Below, one piece after another: positions 36,465 through 45,687 of a stretch of DNA of 64,000 nucleotides (positions are counted from its first letter, which is position 1; each line of letters starts with the position of its first letter). The position numbers were made by a program, and so were the translations under genes. Source of the stretch: Pseudoalteromonas amylolytica. Its GTDB lineage: Bacteria > Pseudomonadota > Gammaproteobacteria > Enterobacterales > Alteromonadaceae. Location: positions 1-64,000 of the forward strand of contig NZ_MKJU01000026.1 in assembly GCF_001854605.1 (NCBI RefSeq). Direction: 5' to 3'. Under the pieces are notes generated by a model that was not told the DNA's origin, searched no databases, and was given only the letters and a program-made list of their open reading frames with translations.

Positions 36465-37079
36465 ATGATAAAAAAAATAGAGACCGAGCGCCTGATTGAC
36501 GTACCCAAGCAGCTTCCTCGTACCTCTGGGACGTTCTCCCGTACATTTGGCACTGTCATGCTGCGTATGTTGGGCTGGCGTATCACTGGTGAGTTTCCTC
36601 AATATGGTAAATTTGTAGCAGCGGTCGCGCCTCACACATCCAACTGGGATTTCTTCGTGGCTATTTCGGTAAAGCTCAGCCTTGGCATTGAAATCAAGTT
36701 TTTAGGAAAACACAGTATTTTTTTCGGACCAATCGGTTGGTTGCTAAAGAAAATGGGTGGTATTGCGGTAGAACGAAGCCAAGCTCACGGTATGGTTGCA
36801 CAAATTACCGACGTGTTTAACCGCTCTGATGCCTTAATTCTTGGCATTGCCCCTGAGGGCACGCGTAAGAAAACCGCCAAATGGAAAACCGGTTTTTTAC
36901 ATATCGCTAAATCAGCCAACGTACCCGTTGTGCCTATGGCGTTGGATTACCGCAACAAGCAATTTGTCATTATGCCCACACAGCATATTCAAGGCGACAT
37001 AGAGCAAGAACTACAGCGGTTTTGTAAGCTTTTTGATAAAGAAATGGCTAAATACCCACAGCAAGTCTCTGGAGATTAA
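36465..37079 (+). CDS. 1-acyl-glycerol-3-phosphate acyltransferase family (PlsC-like)
   Basis: 204 residues. The catalytic motif is H-x4-D at His57-Asp62 (PHTSNWDF), the glycerol-phosphate-binding motif is PEGTR at 130-134, and GGIAVERS and VPVVPMALDY are also conserved. It probably acylates lysophospholipids at the inner membrane. It differs from the larger acyltransferase at 17.7-18.8 kb. The short gap from the HTH gene, made of an AT-rich heptamer repeat, could affect its expression. Confidence 0.87.
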   Translation: MIKKIETERLIDVPKQLPRTSGTFSRTFGTVMLRMLGWRITGEFPQYGKFVAAVAPHTSNWDFFVAISVKLSLGIEIKFLGKHSIFFGPIGWLLKKMGGIAVERSQAHGMVAQITDVFNRSDALILGIAPEGTRKKTAKWKTGFLHIAKSANVPVVPMALDYRNKQFVIMPTQHIQGDIEQELQRFCKLFDKEMAKYPQQVSGD

Positions 37080-37174
37080 TTCGACGCACAGTCAGCATAT
37101 TTTGTCGCAATATATTCGCAGCGAACATTACGTTGCCTATACTGGGCAAACCAAACACAAATAATAAAAATGAT

Positions 37175-38443
37175 ATGAAAAAAGCTTTATCTAGTTCTAT
37201 TTGCACGCTTGCTTTAGTTTGCGGGCAAGCTTTTGCAGACACCACAGTGCTTAATGCAAAAGCCTACATCGATGTGGATTCAGGTGAGCGCATCAGTAAC
37301 CCTAGCTTATTGATTGAAGACAATCGCATCGTAAAAATTGCTAAACAAGGTGAGTTACCAATTCCAAGTGATGCAAAAGTTATCACGCTAAAAGATAAAA
37401 CCTTGCTACCGGGGTTAATGGACATGCACGTACATTTAACCGGGGATCCGTCAGATAACTTCTTAGCTGCACAAAACTATTCAATTCCAAGAAAAACCGT
37501 TAAAGCGGTAAAAAATGCCCAAACAACACTGTTAGCTGGCTTTACAACAATACGTAATCTTGGTTCACCCGGCTATAGCGTTATTGCGGTTCGAGATGCC
37601 ATCAATGCACAAGAAGTGATTGGCCCAAGAATTTACAGCGCAGGCAATGCCATTTCAATCACAGGTGGCCATTGTGATGATAACTTTAGCGCACCGGAGA
37701 AAAAATCAGTCGCGGCGGGCGTCGCCGATGGACCTTGGGCGGTGCGCGCTAAAGTGAGAGAGAATATCAAATATGGTGCGAACACCATCAAAATATGCGC
37801 GACAGGCGGTGTGTTCTCTAAAGGTACTAAAGTTGGCGTTCAACAGTTTTCAGAACAAGAATTGCAAGCAGCTGCTGAAGAAGCGCATTTGCGCGGCTTA
37901 GTTATTGCGGCCCATGCCCACGGTACCAATGGTATTAAAGCAGCCATTCGCGCGGGGATAGATAGTATAGAGCATTGTAGTTTCATGGATGACGAAGCTA
38001 TCTCCTTGGCAAAACAGCACGGTACTTATTTATCCTGTGACATTTATAACACCGAGTACACTTTAGCCTTTGGCGAAGCCAATGGGGTACCCGAAGAGAA
38101 TATCAACAAAGAGAAGTTAGTTTCAAAAGCCCAGCGAGAGAGTTTTCGCCGCGCAGTAAAAGCCGGACTAAATATGGTATTTGGCTCCGATGCTGCAATT
38201 TATCCACATGGAGACAATGGTAAACAGTTCTCGCGCATGGTGCAGTTTGGGATGACCCCATTACAGGCGATTCAAGCTGCTACCGTTAATAGCGCAGCAC
38301 TACTCAAGCAAGCAGATTTAGGAAAGATCTCAGAGGGCTACCTTGCCGATATTATCGCCCTTGATGGCGATCCTTTGCATGATATTACAGCGTTGGAAAA
38401 TGTCAGTTTTGTCATGAAAGATGGTCAAATCTATAAGCAGTAA
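37175..38443 (+). CDS. Exported amidohydrolase (imidazolonepropionase/prolidase-like)
   Basis: 422 residues with a Sec signal (KKALSSSICTLALVCGQAFA). It is a binuclear-metal amidohydrolase: His85/His87 (DMHVHL), Lys206 (TIKICATGG, the position of the carbamylated lysine in relatives), His247 or His249 (AHAHG), His267 (EHCSF) and Asp339 (FGSDA) are all present. Relatives include Xaa-Pro/Xaa-Arg dipeptidases and carboxypeptidase-like enzymes, so it may cleave dipeptides in the periplasm. Start chosen at ATG 37175 because the signal peptide begins there. Confidence 0.88.
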   Translation: MKKALSSSICTLALVCGQAFADTTVLNAKAYIDVDSGERISNPSLLIEDNRIVKIAKQGELPIPSDAKVITLKDKTLLPGLMDMHVHLTGDPSDNFLAAQNYSIPRKTVKAVKNAQTTLLAGFTTIRNLGSPGYSVIAVRDAINAQEVIGPRIYSAGNAISITGGHCDDNFSAPEKKSVAAGVADGPWAVRAKVRENIKYGANTIKICATGGVFSKGTKVGVQQFSEQELQAAAEEAHLRGLVIAAHAHGTNGIKAAIRAGIDSIEHCSFMDDEAISLAKQHGTYLSCDIYNTEYTLAFGEANGVPEENINKEKLVSKAQRESFRRAVKAGLNMVFGSDAAIYPHGDNGKQFSRMVQFGMTPLQAIQAATVNSAALLKQADLGKISEGYLADIIALDGDPLHDITALENVSFVMKDGQIYKQ

Positions 38444-38451
38444 ATACCGTA

Positions 38452-38473
38452 GAGCCTGCTCTATAGCAGGCTC
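38452..38473 (+). terminator. Hairpin after the amidohydrolase
   Basis: GAGCCTGCT, loop CTAT, AGCAGGCTC: a perfect 9-bp GC-rich stem just after the stop codon. It is followed by AGAAAAA rather than T's, so termination may be Rho-assisted. Confidence 0.5.
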
Positions 38474-38625
38474 AGAAAAACCACACGCCGAACTTTCCAA
38501 AAATACAGTCGTTCATTTTTACAATTATTTTACAAAAAGTAAATTTACTCTACCCTTGTATTTATGCCGTGCCTAAACATTGGCTGATAAAAGTAAAAAA
38601 GGACTTCAACAGGGGTAGACAAAAA

Positions 38626-39813
38626 ATGGAACAAACGACACACAACGAGCCATCATCTAGATTATCATCCATCGATTTGTTACGTGGCTTAATCATCATT
38701 TTGATGGCATTGGATCACACCAGAAACTATTGGGGTGTGACTCCATTTTCCCCTACCGATCTGGAATTTAGCAATTGGGCATGGTTTTTCACCCGCTGGA
38801 TCACGCATTTTTGTGCACCGTTGTTTGTTTTTCTAACGGGTGTTAGCGCCTTTTTATATGCTCAAAAAGTACAAGATGCTAAACAACTACGGCACTTTTT
38901 ATTTACCCGTGGCGTGTGGCTTATTATCCTGGAGATTGCGCTTATCACACCCAGTTGGCAAGTCAGTTACAACACCATAGTGCTACAGGTGATCTGGGTT
39001 ATTGGTTGCTCAATGGTATTACTTTCGTTGCTTATCAATATGAGTACAAAGTGGATACTCCTGCTAACACTGCCCTTTTTGCTGTTACATAATGCTGTTA
39101 ATGATACGGCGATAATGGGAGCGTTAGGCTCTTTTGCGTGGCTATGGCAGATGTTACATGTGCAAGGAGCTATTACCTTCAAGAGCTTAGGTATAAGTAC
39201 ATTTATAGCCTACCCATTAATCCCTTGGTTTAGCATCATGGCATTGGGGTATGTGGTGGGTCAGGTGTATACTTGGTCGCCACAGACACGCATTCCATTT
39301 TTGACCAATTTAGGATTAGGGCTTATCATGAGCTTTATCCTGCTCAGAGCCACAGGCATTTATGGTGATCCACAAAACTTTGTTGCACAGCAAAACACCA
39401 TCACCTCAATTTTATCATTTCTAAACACACATAAATATCCACCCTCTTTGCAATATACGTTGATGACGATAGGGCCAGGCCTCATCCTGTTGGCACAATT
39501 AGAAAAACTCAACAGCAACGACAACCTATACAGCTACCTCTGCTGGCTTAAGGTATTTGGTGCTGTACCGCTGTTTTTCTACGTGATCCATGTGCCTATT
39601 ATCAATGGTGCTGCACATCTCTACACTTGGTTTAAATTTGGTGAACCCATCAATATGTTTTTTGCTTTTAATAAGTTACCGCCTAACTATGCGCCTAGTT
39701 TATGGTTAACCTATTGTGTCTGGCTATTATTACTTTGGGCCCTTTATTATCCTTGTAAGCACTATGCCAACCTCAAAAAACGCTCTAGCAACCCAGTGTT
39801 AAGTTATTTGTAA
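38626..39813 (+). CDS. DUF1624 multi-pass membrane protein (acyltransferase-like)
   Basis: 395 residues with about ten transmembrane helices. The N-terminal signature SSIDLLRGLIIILMALDHTR belongs to DUF1624, distantly related to heparan-alpha-glucosaminide N-acetyltransferase and acyltransferase-3 proteins; the conserved Asp-His pair (ALDHTRNY) is present. It may move an acyl group across the inner membrane; the substrate is unknown. Start is ATG 38626 after an AGGGG site; a longer start at 38569 would add 19 residues. Confidence 0.82.
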   Translation: MEQTTHNEPSSRLSSIDLLRGLIIILMALDHTRNYWGVTPFSPTDLEFSNWAWFFTRWITHFCAPLFVFLTGVSAFLYAQKVQDAKQLRHFLFTRGVWLIILEIALITPSWQVSYNTIVLQVIWVIGCSMVLLSLLINMSTKWILLLTLPFLLLHNAVNDTAIMGALGSFAWLWQMLHVQGAITFKSLGISTFIAYPLIPWFSIMALGYVVGQVYTWSPQTRIPFLTNLGLGLIMSFILLRATGIYGDPQNFVAQQNTITSILSFLNTHKYPPSLQYTLMTIGPGLILLAQLEKLNSNDNLYSYLCWLKVFGAVPLFFYVIHVPIINGAAHLYTWFKFGEPINMFFAFNKLPPNYAPSLWLTYCVWLLLLWALYYPCKHYANLKKRSSNPVLSYL

Positions 39814-40001
39814 GTTCACATCAAGATGGTGCAATTTTAATCCCATAAAAAGGACAAAAATGCACTTTGAGGGACAAAGGTGAATTTTTAATTACTTTAG
39901 TAAAATATTTGTAATGTAAAATAAATTCATTTAGTGTTTCTAAGGTAAACACTCAAGTTGATGTTTACTAATAAAAAATTACGAATAACACGGGAAACAC
40001 A

Positions 40002-41693
40002 ATGAAAAAAACCAACCTTAGCCTCCTTATGGCCCTAACGATGTCAGCCAACAGTATTGCATTTACGCAACTCGGTGGGGGTGGCATTATGCCAATGGGC
40101 CATGAGTGGCTAACACGTACTGCCGCCTTGGAATTGCTAGATGCAGAGCATGTTATTAGCCCCGACCCTAACGATCCTCGGCCAACTTGGCAGTATGGAC
40201 TGGCAAAAAATACCGACCTCAGTAGTGCCTACAGTGAAATATCAAAGATCAGTGCAAACACCAATGACAATAGCAATTATCAACCTCGCTTTGATAATGT
40301 GTACGCTGCAATAGTGGGTGAACGTTGGGTGGATATTGCTGGATTCAATGTATCTAACGCCAGTATTGATCCCACGGGTCCAAATTGCTTCAGCGCAATC
40401 TCTCAAGAACCTGCGGATTTGCAACAAGATCACTTTATGCGTCGTTATGATGATGTTGCGGGTCAAGGTGGTGTCGACGCAGCCCGCCGTGGTCAACAAC
40501 GTTTTATTCAACACTTTATTGACGCTGCAATGGCACAGCAAAAGCGCATTAAAGTGTGGGATGGTGGCGGTTACTCCGCACGAGTTGAAGTCGATCATAA
40601 CTACTTTTTATTCGGCCGCGCAGTTCATCTTTTCCAAGACTCATTTAGCCCTGAACATACCGTGAGACTACCGCAAGATAACTTCGAAAAAGTATGGCAA
40701 GTCAAAGCTTACTTGTGCTCAGAAGGAGCCGAGCAGCATAGCCACGACACTAAGGATGTCGTGAATTTCAGCAGTGGTGATGTGATCTGGCATGAAGATA
40801 CCCGCTTAGACTCCGGTTGGAGTAGCTACAAAGTCAGCAGCATGAAACCTGTGGCACTAGTTGCCCTTGAGGCCAGTAAAGATCTATGGGCTGCGTTTAT
40901 TCGCACTATGGCAGTACACCCAGAACAAAGAGAACAAGCCGCTCGACTGGAAGCGCAAACATTGGTGGATAACTGGCTCTCATTTGATGAACAAGCCATG
41001 CTCAGCTGGTATGATGACCAGCAACGACGCGATCACACCTATGTACTTGCACCGAACGAAACGGGTCCAGGTAAAACGCTTGAAGAGTGTATGCTTGAGC
41101 TAAATGTTGGTACCAGCAGCCAATCAGCGCGTGTTGCGCAACTTGATGCCGAGCGTCGCCAATGCTTGTATAACATTGAGGCACAGCCGGGTTATGAAGA
41201 TCTCTACGACCCACACATGGATATGCCTTACAATTGGCGTTGGAAATCTCTCACCTGGCAAACCCCACCTAGTGACTGGCAAGCCACACAGCACGCCGCC
41301 GACAAAGGTGAAACTATCAGTTTTCAATCGGCGCTAAACGGTCAACCTGTTCACACACAAGAGGATCTCACCAATGACGCCAGATTGGTAGCCACGGCTG
41401 GCACTGCCACTGAGTTTATTAAAGTCCCCACACCCGACGGCGCGTTTTATTTACGAAGCAAGCAAAACCCAGAGCTATTCTTTAGCTACAGCGCAACCTC
41501 ATCTGGCTATGCAAAATTGGTTGATTCACCACGCCAATCCGCTTATCAATTTATTTATCAAGGCGGGGTTTGGAATATTAAAAACACCTACTGGCAACAG
41601 TATTTCTGGCTAGACAGTAGCGATAACAGCATACATCTCAACCGTGATGGCGAACCACATCATAGTTCAGCAAAATGGATCCTAAACCAATAG
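40002..41693 (+). CDS. Secreted zinc-dependent phospholipase C-like protein with C-terminal beta-rich domain
   Basis: 563 residues with a Sec signal (to about Ala20). The arrangement of His34 (MGHEWLTR), His199 (VEVDHNYFLFG), His209 and Asp213 (AVHLFQDS) and His219 (SPEH) recalls the H...H-x3-D-x5-H metal site of Zn-dependent phospholipase C and P1-nuclease folds. The last 95 residues (from about 468) form an Ile/Phe/Tyr-rich repeat-like segment (FYLRSKQNPELFFSYS, YFWLDSSDNSIHLNRDG) suggestive of a beta-trefoil binding domain. The enzymatic role is inferred. A strong terminator follows. Confidence 0.65.
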   Translation: MKKTNLSLLMALTMSANSIAFTQLGGGGIMPMGHEWLTRTAALELLDAEHVISPDPNDPRPTWQYGLAKNTDLSSAYSEISKISANTNDNSNYQPRFDNVYAAIVGERWVDIAGFNVSNASIDPTGPNCFSAISQEPADLQQDHFMRRYDDVAGQGGVDAARRGQQRFIQHFIDAAMAQQKRIKVWDGGGYSARVEVDHNYFLFGRAVHLFQDSFSPEHTVRLPQDNFEKVWQVKAYLCSEGAEQHSHDTKDVVNFSSGDVIWHEDTRLDSGWSSYKVSSMKPVALVALEASKDLWAAFIRTMAVHPEQREQAARLEAQTLVDNWLSFDEQAMLSWYDDQQRRDHTYVLAPNETGPGKTLEECMLELNVGTSSQSARVAQLDAERRQCLYNIEAQPGYEDLYDPHMDMPYNWRWKSLTWQTPPSDWQATQHAADKGETISFQSALNGQPVHTQEDLTNDARLVATAGTATEFIKVPTPDGAFYLRSKQNPELFFSYSATSSGYAKLVDSPRQSAYQFIYQGGVWNIKNTYWQQYFWLDSSDNSIHLNRDGEPHHSSAKWILNQ

Positions 41694-41711
41694 TAAGTAA
41701 ACGCAAATCAA

Positions 41712-41748
41712 GGCAATGTCAGGCTTAGCGCCTGTCATTGCCTTTTTG
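41712..41748 (+). terminator. Strong terminator between convergent genes
   Basis: GGCAATGTCAGGC (41712-41724), loop TTAGC, GCCTGTCATTGCC (41730-41742) with one T/T mismatch, then TTTTT. Confidence 0.8.
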
Positions 41749-41774
41749 CTTTAGTACCGAGCGTTACAGCAGGG

Positions 41775-44024
41775 TTATTTTATATCTACCTCAATTGTGG
41801 TGCCATGATTGGCTCCCTCACCCAGCGTTGATACAAAGTACCAACCGGGCTGGAGACCATCTAGTCTGAGATATTCATCACTACCGAAGCGCTGCGACGA
41901 AAAGTCATAGAAACTGCGACTTGGCCAAAACTGTCCAACATATAAATCTGTGTTACCCAAGCCATGCTGAGTGCGGATCTCTATTTGACTATCTGGTTCA
42001 GTAATCTTGATGTAAAAGTGGCTGTCTCCTGCGCCCACACACACCGCCTGCTTATCAAATAATTGGCCATGATTTAGTGGTGGCATAGATTGACATGTAT
42101 CGAGCAGCTCTTTTGGCTTTTTCGCACCTTCTCTAAGTGCACTTTCATAACTTGCTGCCAGCATCACTGATTGATAGGGTTTAGAGTCGACAATAGAGAC
42201 ATAGTGAGTGCCCCTATTAACAGTCACTGCCAACACTTGCTCGGTACTCATGACTTTTGAGCGCACCATGGCATTACTTGGTGTCGCCCATTGTCTTGGG
42301 TTGTAGAGCAAACGTGTAGTGCTTTGTGCGCCGCGAGTACTTAAATACAACGTGGTATTGTCATGCTCTACTTGCACTTTAAAATACTGCATTTGACCAC
42401 TGACACACTCGGCTTGATCAAGCTTCAATATATCTCCTGAGCTTGCCGTATCTCCTTCTCGACAGTTAGCTGGCAAATATAGCGGTACGCCCAACTCATT
42501 TTTGGCACGCAGTTGTAAACCATCTGGGTCCCCTTCATGAGGTTGCGGCAACCAAGCTTGCAAACAGGCAGCATCCTTTACACAGGGGTCTGTTAATGCT
42601 TTCATAAAGTTGGCCATATCAGTGAGTTCTTGTTCATTGAGTCCAAGAGGCACGAGCACTGGCGCACCGTCAGCAATTTCAAAATCTACGATTTTGGCCG
42701 CTTCTTCGGTATTTATTTCAGCATCAACAAACAAAGATTCACAATCCGCTCGGTGTTTAAATTGCGCCTGCTGACACCACACTTTATTGTCGAAGTAATT
42801 ACGCAATGTGGCGCGATAATCGTTGTAATGATCCATCACCTCTTCTAGCGTGTCATAGTTCCCCGCGTGACCGTACGGACCTGTTACTTCAATGTTCAAC
42901 AAAGTGCCCGAACGAAAGCTAAAAATATCAGCCTCGCTATTGTTACGATGCATTCGGCCTAGATCATTGGTTGTGGTATCACCCGCCCCCGTACCTGGAC
43001 CAATTTGAGGAAACGCCAACCTGTGGTAATTGGATACCTTGGTTTGCGTAAAGCTATCGGTGTTATGGCAACCAATACACTGCGTGGGCGTATCCATTGG
43101 CGGTTCACCACCATCTGATGGCGGCGGCGGCAGGTATAAATATAAATATGCGCCACGTTTTTGCGATTCGGTGATGGCTGATTTATCCCCTCGGATGTAA
43201 GCAAACCATGGGTTATCGGTAAAATTCATGGACCGCTGATATGCTGCGATGGCTTTGCTGATATTTTTAAAAGTGACCACTTCCTCACCAGATGAGGCGC
43301 TGTCACCATAGACTTTCTCAAAGTGTGCTCGCCAGTTATTTTTAAATAACTCCCCCTGACCACTGCCATAGTCGCCAATTCTTGCGGCTAAATGTGCTCG
43401 TACCGCTTCGTTGGACTGCCCCTGCATAAAGTCAAAACCACGCATCTCGGACGCGGTAACGACAGGAAAACGCGCCTGTGCTTGCAACAGGCTGTTTCCT
43501 GCGTTTGGATCAGCCTGTTTATAGGGAACATCGGGTGTACTGATCCCACGTTCTGGATTTAGCCAATCCAAAAATTCAACACGCGCATCGCGAAACAAAC
43601 TACGCTTTTCAGTCCAAGCGTTAAAAATGGTAGGTGAGTTTCTTGGTACGTATAGGTTGCCAGTCAGTGTTTCTCTGCCCGGCCCCAGTACATCTTCATC
43701 TTTTGCCAGCGTACCAATTGGCAAGGCTAAACCATCTCCTCCACCTAAATAGGGGTGATGGCAGCTCGCACATGCAACGTCTTTATTACCGCTGAGCGCT
43801 TTGCTAAAAAACAATAGCTTTCCAAGCTTTACTTCGGGGTCATCCACGGCAGGAATATTTGCGCCGCTGGTTAAATCTCCAGTCAGTTCATGCTGCGCTA
43901 TCAACTGCGCAAGTTTGGCATCTAAATCCGGTTCTGCGGATGGAAGTACGTCACTGGCAACCACCTTGCTGGCGACGATGCACAGACTGACCAGTAGAGT
44001 AATCCGTCTTCTCATTGTTATCAT
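41775..44024 (-). CDS. Dihaem cytochrome c peroxidase-family protein with C-terminal PPC-like domains
   Basis: 749 residues with a Sec signal (RRITLLVSLCIVASKVVA). Two haem-binding CxxCH motifs are seen: CASCHH (early, before the GGGDGLALPIG segment) and CIGCHN (about residue 320), typical of the CcpA/MauG superfamily. The last 250 residues add two jelly-roll-like segments with PPC features (QYFKVQVEHDNTTLYLSTRG; HFYIKITEPDSQIEIRT, ending GWYFVSTLGEGANHG). It may reduce H2O2 or oxidise a protein substrate in the periplasm. Start is ATG 44024 behind AAGGA; the frame extends further upstream without a signal. Confidence 0.85.
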   Translation of the reverse strand: MITMRRRITLLVSLCIVASKVVASDVLPSAEPDLDAKLAQLIAQHELTGDLTSGANIPAVDDPEVKLGKLLFFSKALSGNKDVACASCHHPYLGGGDGLALPIGTLAKDEDVLGPGRETLTGNLYVPRNSPTIFNAWTEKRSLFRDARVEFLDWLNPERGISTPDVPYKQADPNAGNSLLQAQARFPVVTASEMRGFDFMQGQSNEAVRAHLAARIGDYGSGQGELFKNNWRAHFEKVYGDSASSGEEVVTFKNISKAIAAYQRSMNFTDNPWFAYIRGDKSAITESQKRGAYLYLYLPPPPSDGGEPPMDTPTQCIGCHNTDSFTQTKVSNYHRLAFPQIGPGTGAGDTTTNDLGRMHRNNSEADIFSFRSGTLLNIEVTGPYGHAGNYDTLEEVMDHYNDYRATLRNYFDNKVWCQQAQFKHRADCESLFVDAEINTEEAAKIVDFEIADGAPVLVPLGLNEQELTDMANFMKALTDPCVKDAACLQAWLPQPHEGDPDGLQLRAKNELGVPLYLPANCREGDTASSGDILKLDQAECVSGQMQYFKVQVEHDNTTLYLSTRGAQSTTRLLYNPRQWATPSNAMVRSKVMSTEQVLAVTVNRGTHYVSIVDSKPYQSVMLAASYESALREGAKKPKELLDTCQSMPPLNHGQLFDKQAVCVGAGDSHFYIKITEPDSQIEIRTQHGLGNTDLYVGQFWPSRSFYDFSSQRFGSDEYLRLDGLQPGWYFVSTLGEGANHGTTIEVDIK

Positions 44025-44379
44025 GTTAGTTTCCTTTGCTAGTTTGAGAATCATCTCAAAAGCGAAAACTAACCCAAAAAATTTACATTTGCAAAATACT
44101 AAATACAAATCAATGAAATTAAATTATAAAAATTTATCTTTCAACAATTTAACAGAAAAAATATATAAATAACTATATAAAACATCGTGATAAATAGCTG
44201 CAGTTTACGTGTGAGTTACGAGTAAAGTTAACACAAGGTTAACTTTACAAGGTGGTAATTTACACGTTCCAAAACCCAAAAATCATCACTTATAACTAAA
44301 CAACCTACGCTCACTTTAATAAAATGCTACCCAGGGTAAAAATGGCTTGTGTAAACTATGGGTTTTCCAAGGAGCTTTT
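44025..44379. other. Divergent intergenic region with palindrome
   Basis: 355 AT-rich bases between the dihaem peroxidase and the RidA gene. No gene was seen. An 11-bp-arm inverted repeat lies at 44222-44248. Confidence 0.5.
44222..44248. promoter_or_regulatory. Long perfect inverted repeat, possible operator
   Basis: GTAAAGTTAAC, centre ACAAG, GTTAACTTTAC: 11-base perfect arms. It is about 130 bases upstream of ridA-like and 200 upstream of the peroxidase. There is no U-tract, so it is more likely an operator than a terminator. Confidence 0.45.
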
Positions 44380-44736
44380 ATGACGATTACAAGACAACAT
44401 ACCAACCAACGCATGAGCCGCATTGTTACGCATAACAACACCGTCTATTTATGTGGGCAAGTATGTGAAGACGCCAGCAAAGGCATCACCGAACAAACCC
44501 AAACCATGCTTGCTAAGGTTGATGATTTACTCGCACAAGCGAACAGCGATAAATACCACCTACTCAGTGCAACAGTGTATATCAGCGATATGCAGTATTT
44601 TGCGCAAATGAACGCCGTGTGGGATGCATGGGTGCCTGAAGGTCACGCCCCCGCAAGAGCCTGTGTACAAGCCGCAATGGCTCGTCCAGAGTTATTGGTA
44701 GAAGTTTCCGTGATCGCAGCTGTTAAAGAAAGTTAG
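44380..44736 (+). CDS. RidA/YjgF/Rid-family protein
   Basis: 118 residues. The Rid fold is evident from [57 protein letters not shown] and the C-terminal [20 protein letters not shown]; the Arg in [11 protein letters not shown] corresponds to the catalytic arginine of imine/enamine deaminases. The extra tryptophan-rich segment ([16 protein letters not shown]) is typical of the family. It probably removes reactive enamines such as 2-aminoacrylate. Start is ATG 44380 with AAGGAG seven bases upstream. Confidence 0.88.
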   Translation: MTITRQHTNQRMSRIVTHNNTVYLCGQVCEDASKGITEQTQTMLAKVDDLLAQANSDKYHLLSATVYISDMQYFAQMNAVWDAWVPEGHAPARACVQAAMARPELLVEVSVIAAVKES

Positions 44737-44762
44737 TACCTACACACATGATGGCCTGTGTT

Positions 44763-44805
44763 CTGAGAGTGAGAGGCTTCGCTTATAGCACCCTCTCTTT
44801 CTCAG
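44763..44805 (+). terminator. Imperfect hairpin after the RidA gene
   Basis: CTGAGA and GAGAGG pair with CCTCTC and TCTCAG across a 14-base loop. No clear T-tract follows. Confidence 0.3.
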
Positions 44806-44940
44806 TCTGCTCAAAAGACTAATTGCTGCTATGTTACAAGCACAAGCATCTAAAGGCCCCCATAAGTACACCGCAAATTATCAGATCTAAAATAAAAACC
44901 GCCTATACTGAATATTATTGTTACAACTAGAAGACCTATC

Positions 44941-45681
44941 TTGAAAAAGCTGTATTGCCTAGTGGTGGTTTTTATATGTTTACATGGTTTGTATAGCCCA
45001 GCGTTTGGTGCTCAGAGCAAAGCGTTAAAGCCACTTACTTTATCAACGACCAACGACCCAAGAACTCCCTTGTATCAAAAAACAGTGCAAGTGCTGCGCG
45101 TTGCATTGGCCGAGCTGGGCTTTACCTTGAACGTAATAACGTTACCAAGCAAACGCAGCTTAAGCTGGTCCAACATGGGCAAGGTAGATGGCGAGCTATT
45201 CAGAGTCAGCGATTTAGACCTTGCAACCTACCCGAATTTAATACGAGTCAACGAGGCCATCGCAGTAATTGATCAATCTGTCATAGGTAAGTCAGGTATT
45301 GTGGTAAATGGCTGGCAAAGCATGCAACACTACACCATCGCCTATGAGCGAGGCACCGCTTTTTTGGATAAAAATCAAGCGCGTTTTAAAGGTGTGATCT
45401 TAGTAGATGACTTTGATCAAGCCATCGAGCTTATCATCGCCGGTAGGGCTGATATTACGGTGACAAGTAAAGCAACTGCACAGCGCTTAATGAAAAATTC
45501 ACCCCTTTCATCCCACGAGATAAAAATCCATAACCCTCCTCTAGTTGAAGTAAAGCTACATACCTATATCAACAAACAACGCCACCCAGAACTCCCTCAT
45601 CAACTTTCACAGGTGCTTAAAGTAATGAAACTTGATGGTCGCTACGGCAAGCTGAGTCAATTGACAGCCACCAGTAGATAA
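44941..45681 (+). CDS. Periplasmic substrate-binding-like protein
   Basis: 246 residues with a Sec signal (KKLYCLVVVFICLHGLYSPAFG). The mature part resembles truncated SBP_bac_3 proteins (LTLSTTNDPRTPLYQKTVQV, IIAGRADITVTSKATAQRLM, TYINKQRHPELPHQLSQVL). It belongs to the same broad family as the 6824-7588 protein but is clearly different. No transporter genes are adjacent. The start is TTG at 44941; no better start exists without losing the signal peptide. Confidence 0.75.
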   Translation: MKKLYCLVVVFICLHGLYSPAFGAQSKALKPLTLSTTNDPRTPLYQKTVQVLRVALAELGFTLNVITLPSKRSLSWSNMGKVDGELFRVSDLDLATYPNLIRVNEAIAVIDQSVIGKSGIVVNGWQSMQHYTIAYERGTAFLDKNQARFKGVILVDDFDQAIELIIAGRADITVTSKATAQRLMKNSPLSSHEIKIHNPPLVEVKLHTYINKQRHPELPHQLSQVLKVMKLDGRYGKLSQLTATSR

Positions 45682-45687
45682 TATCCT

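Noticed and set aside
41694..41711. Considered a leader gene between the convergent pair
   Set aside because: Only a strong terminator hairpin follows; no coding frame.
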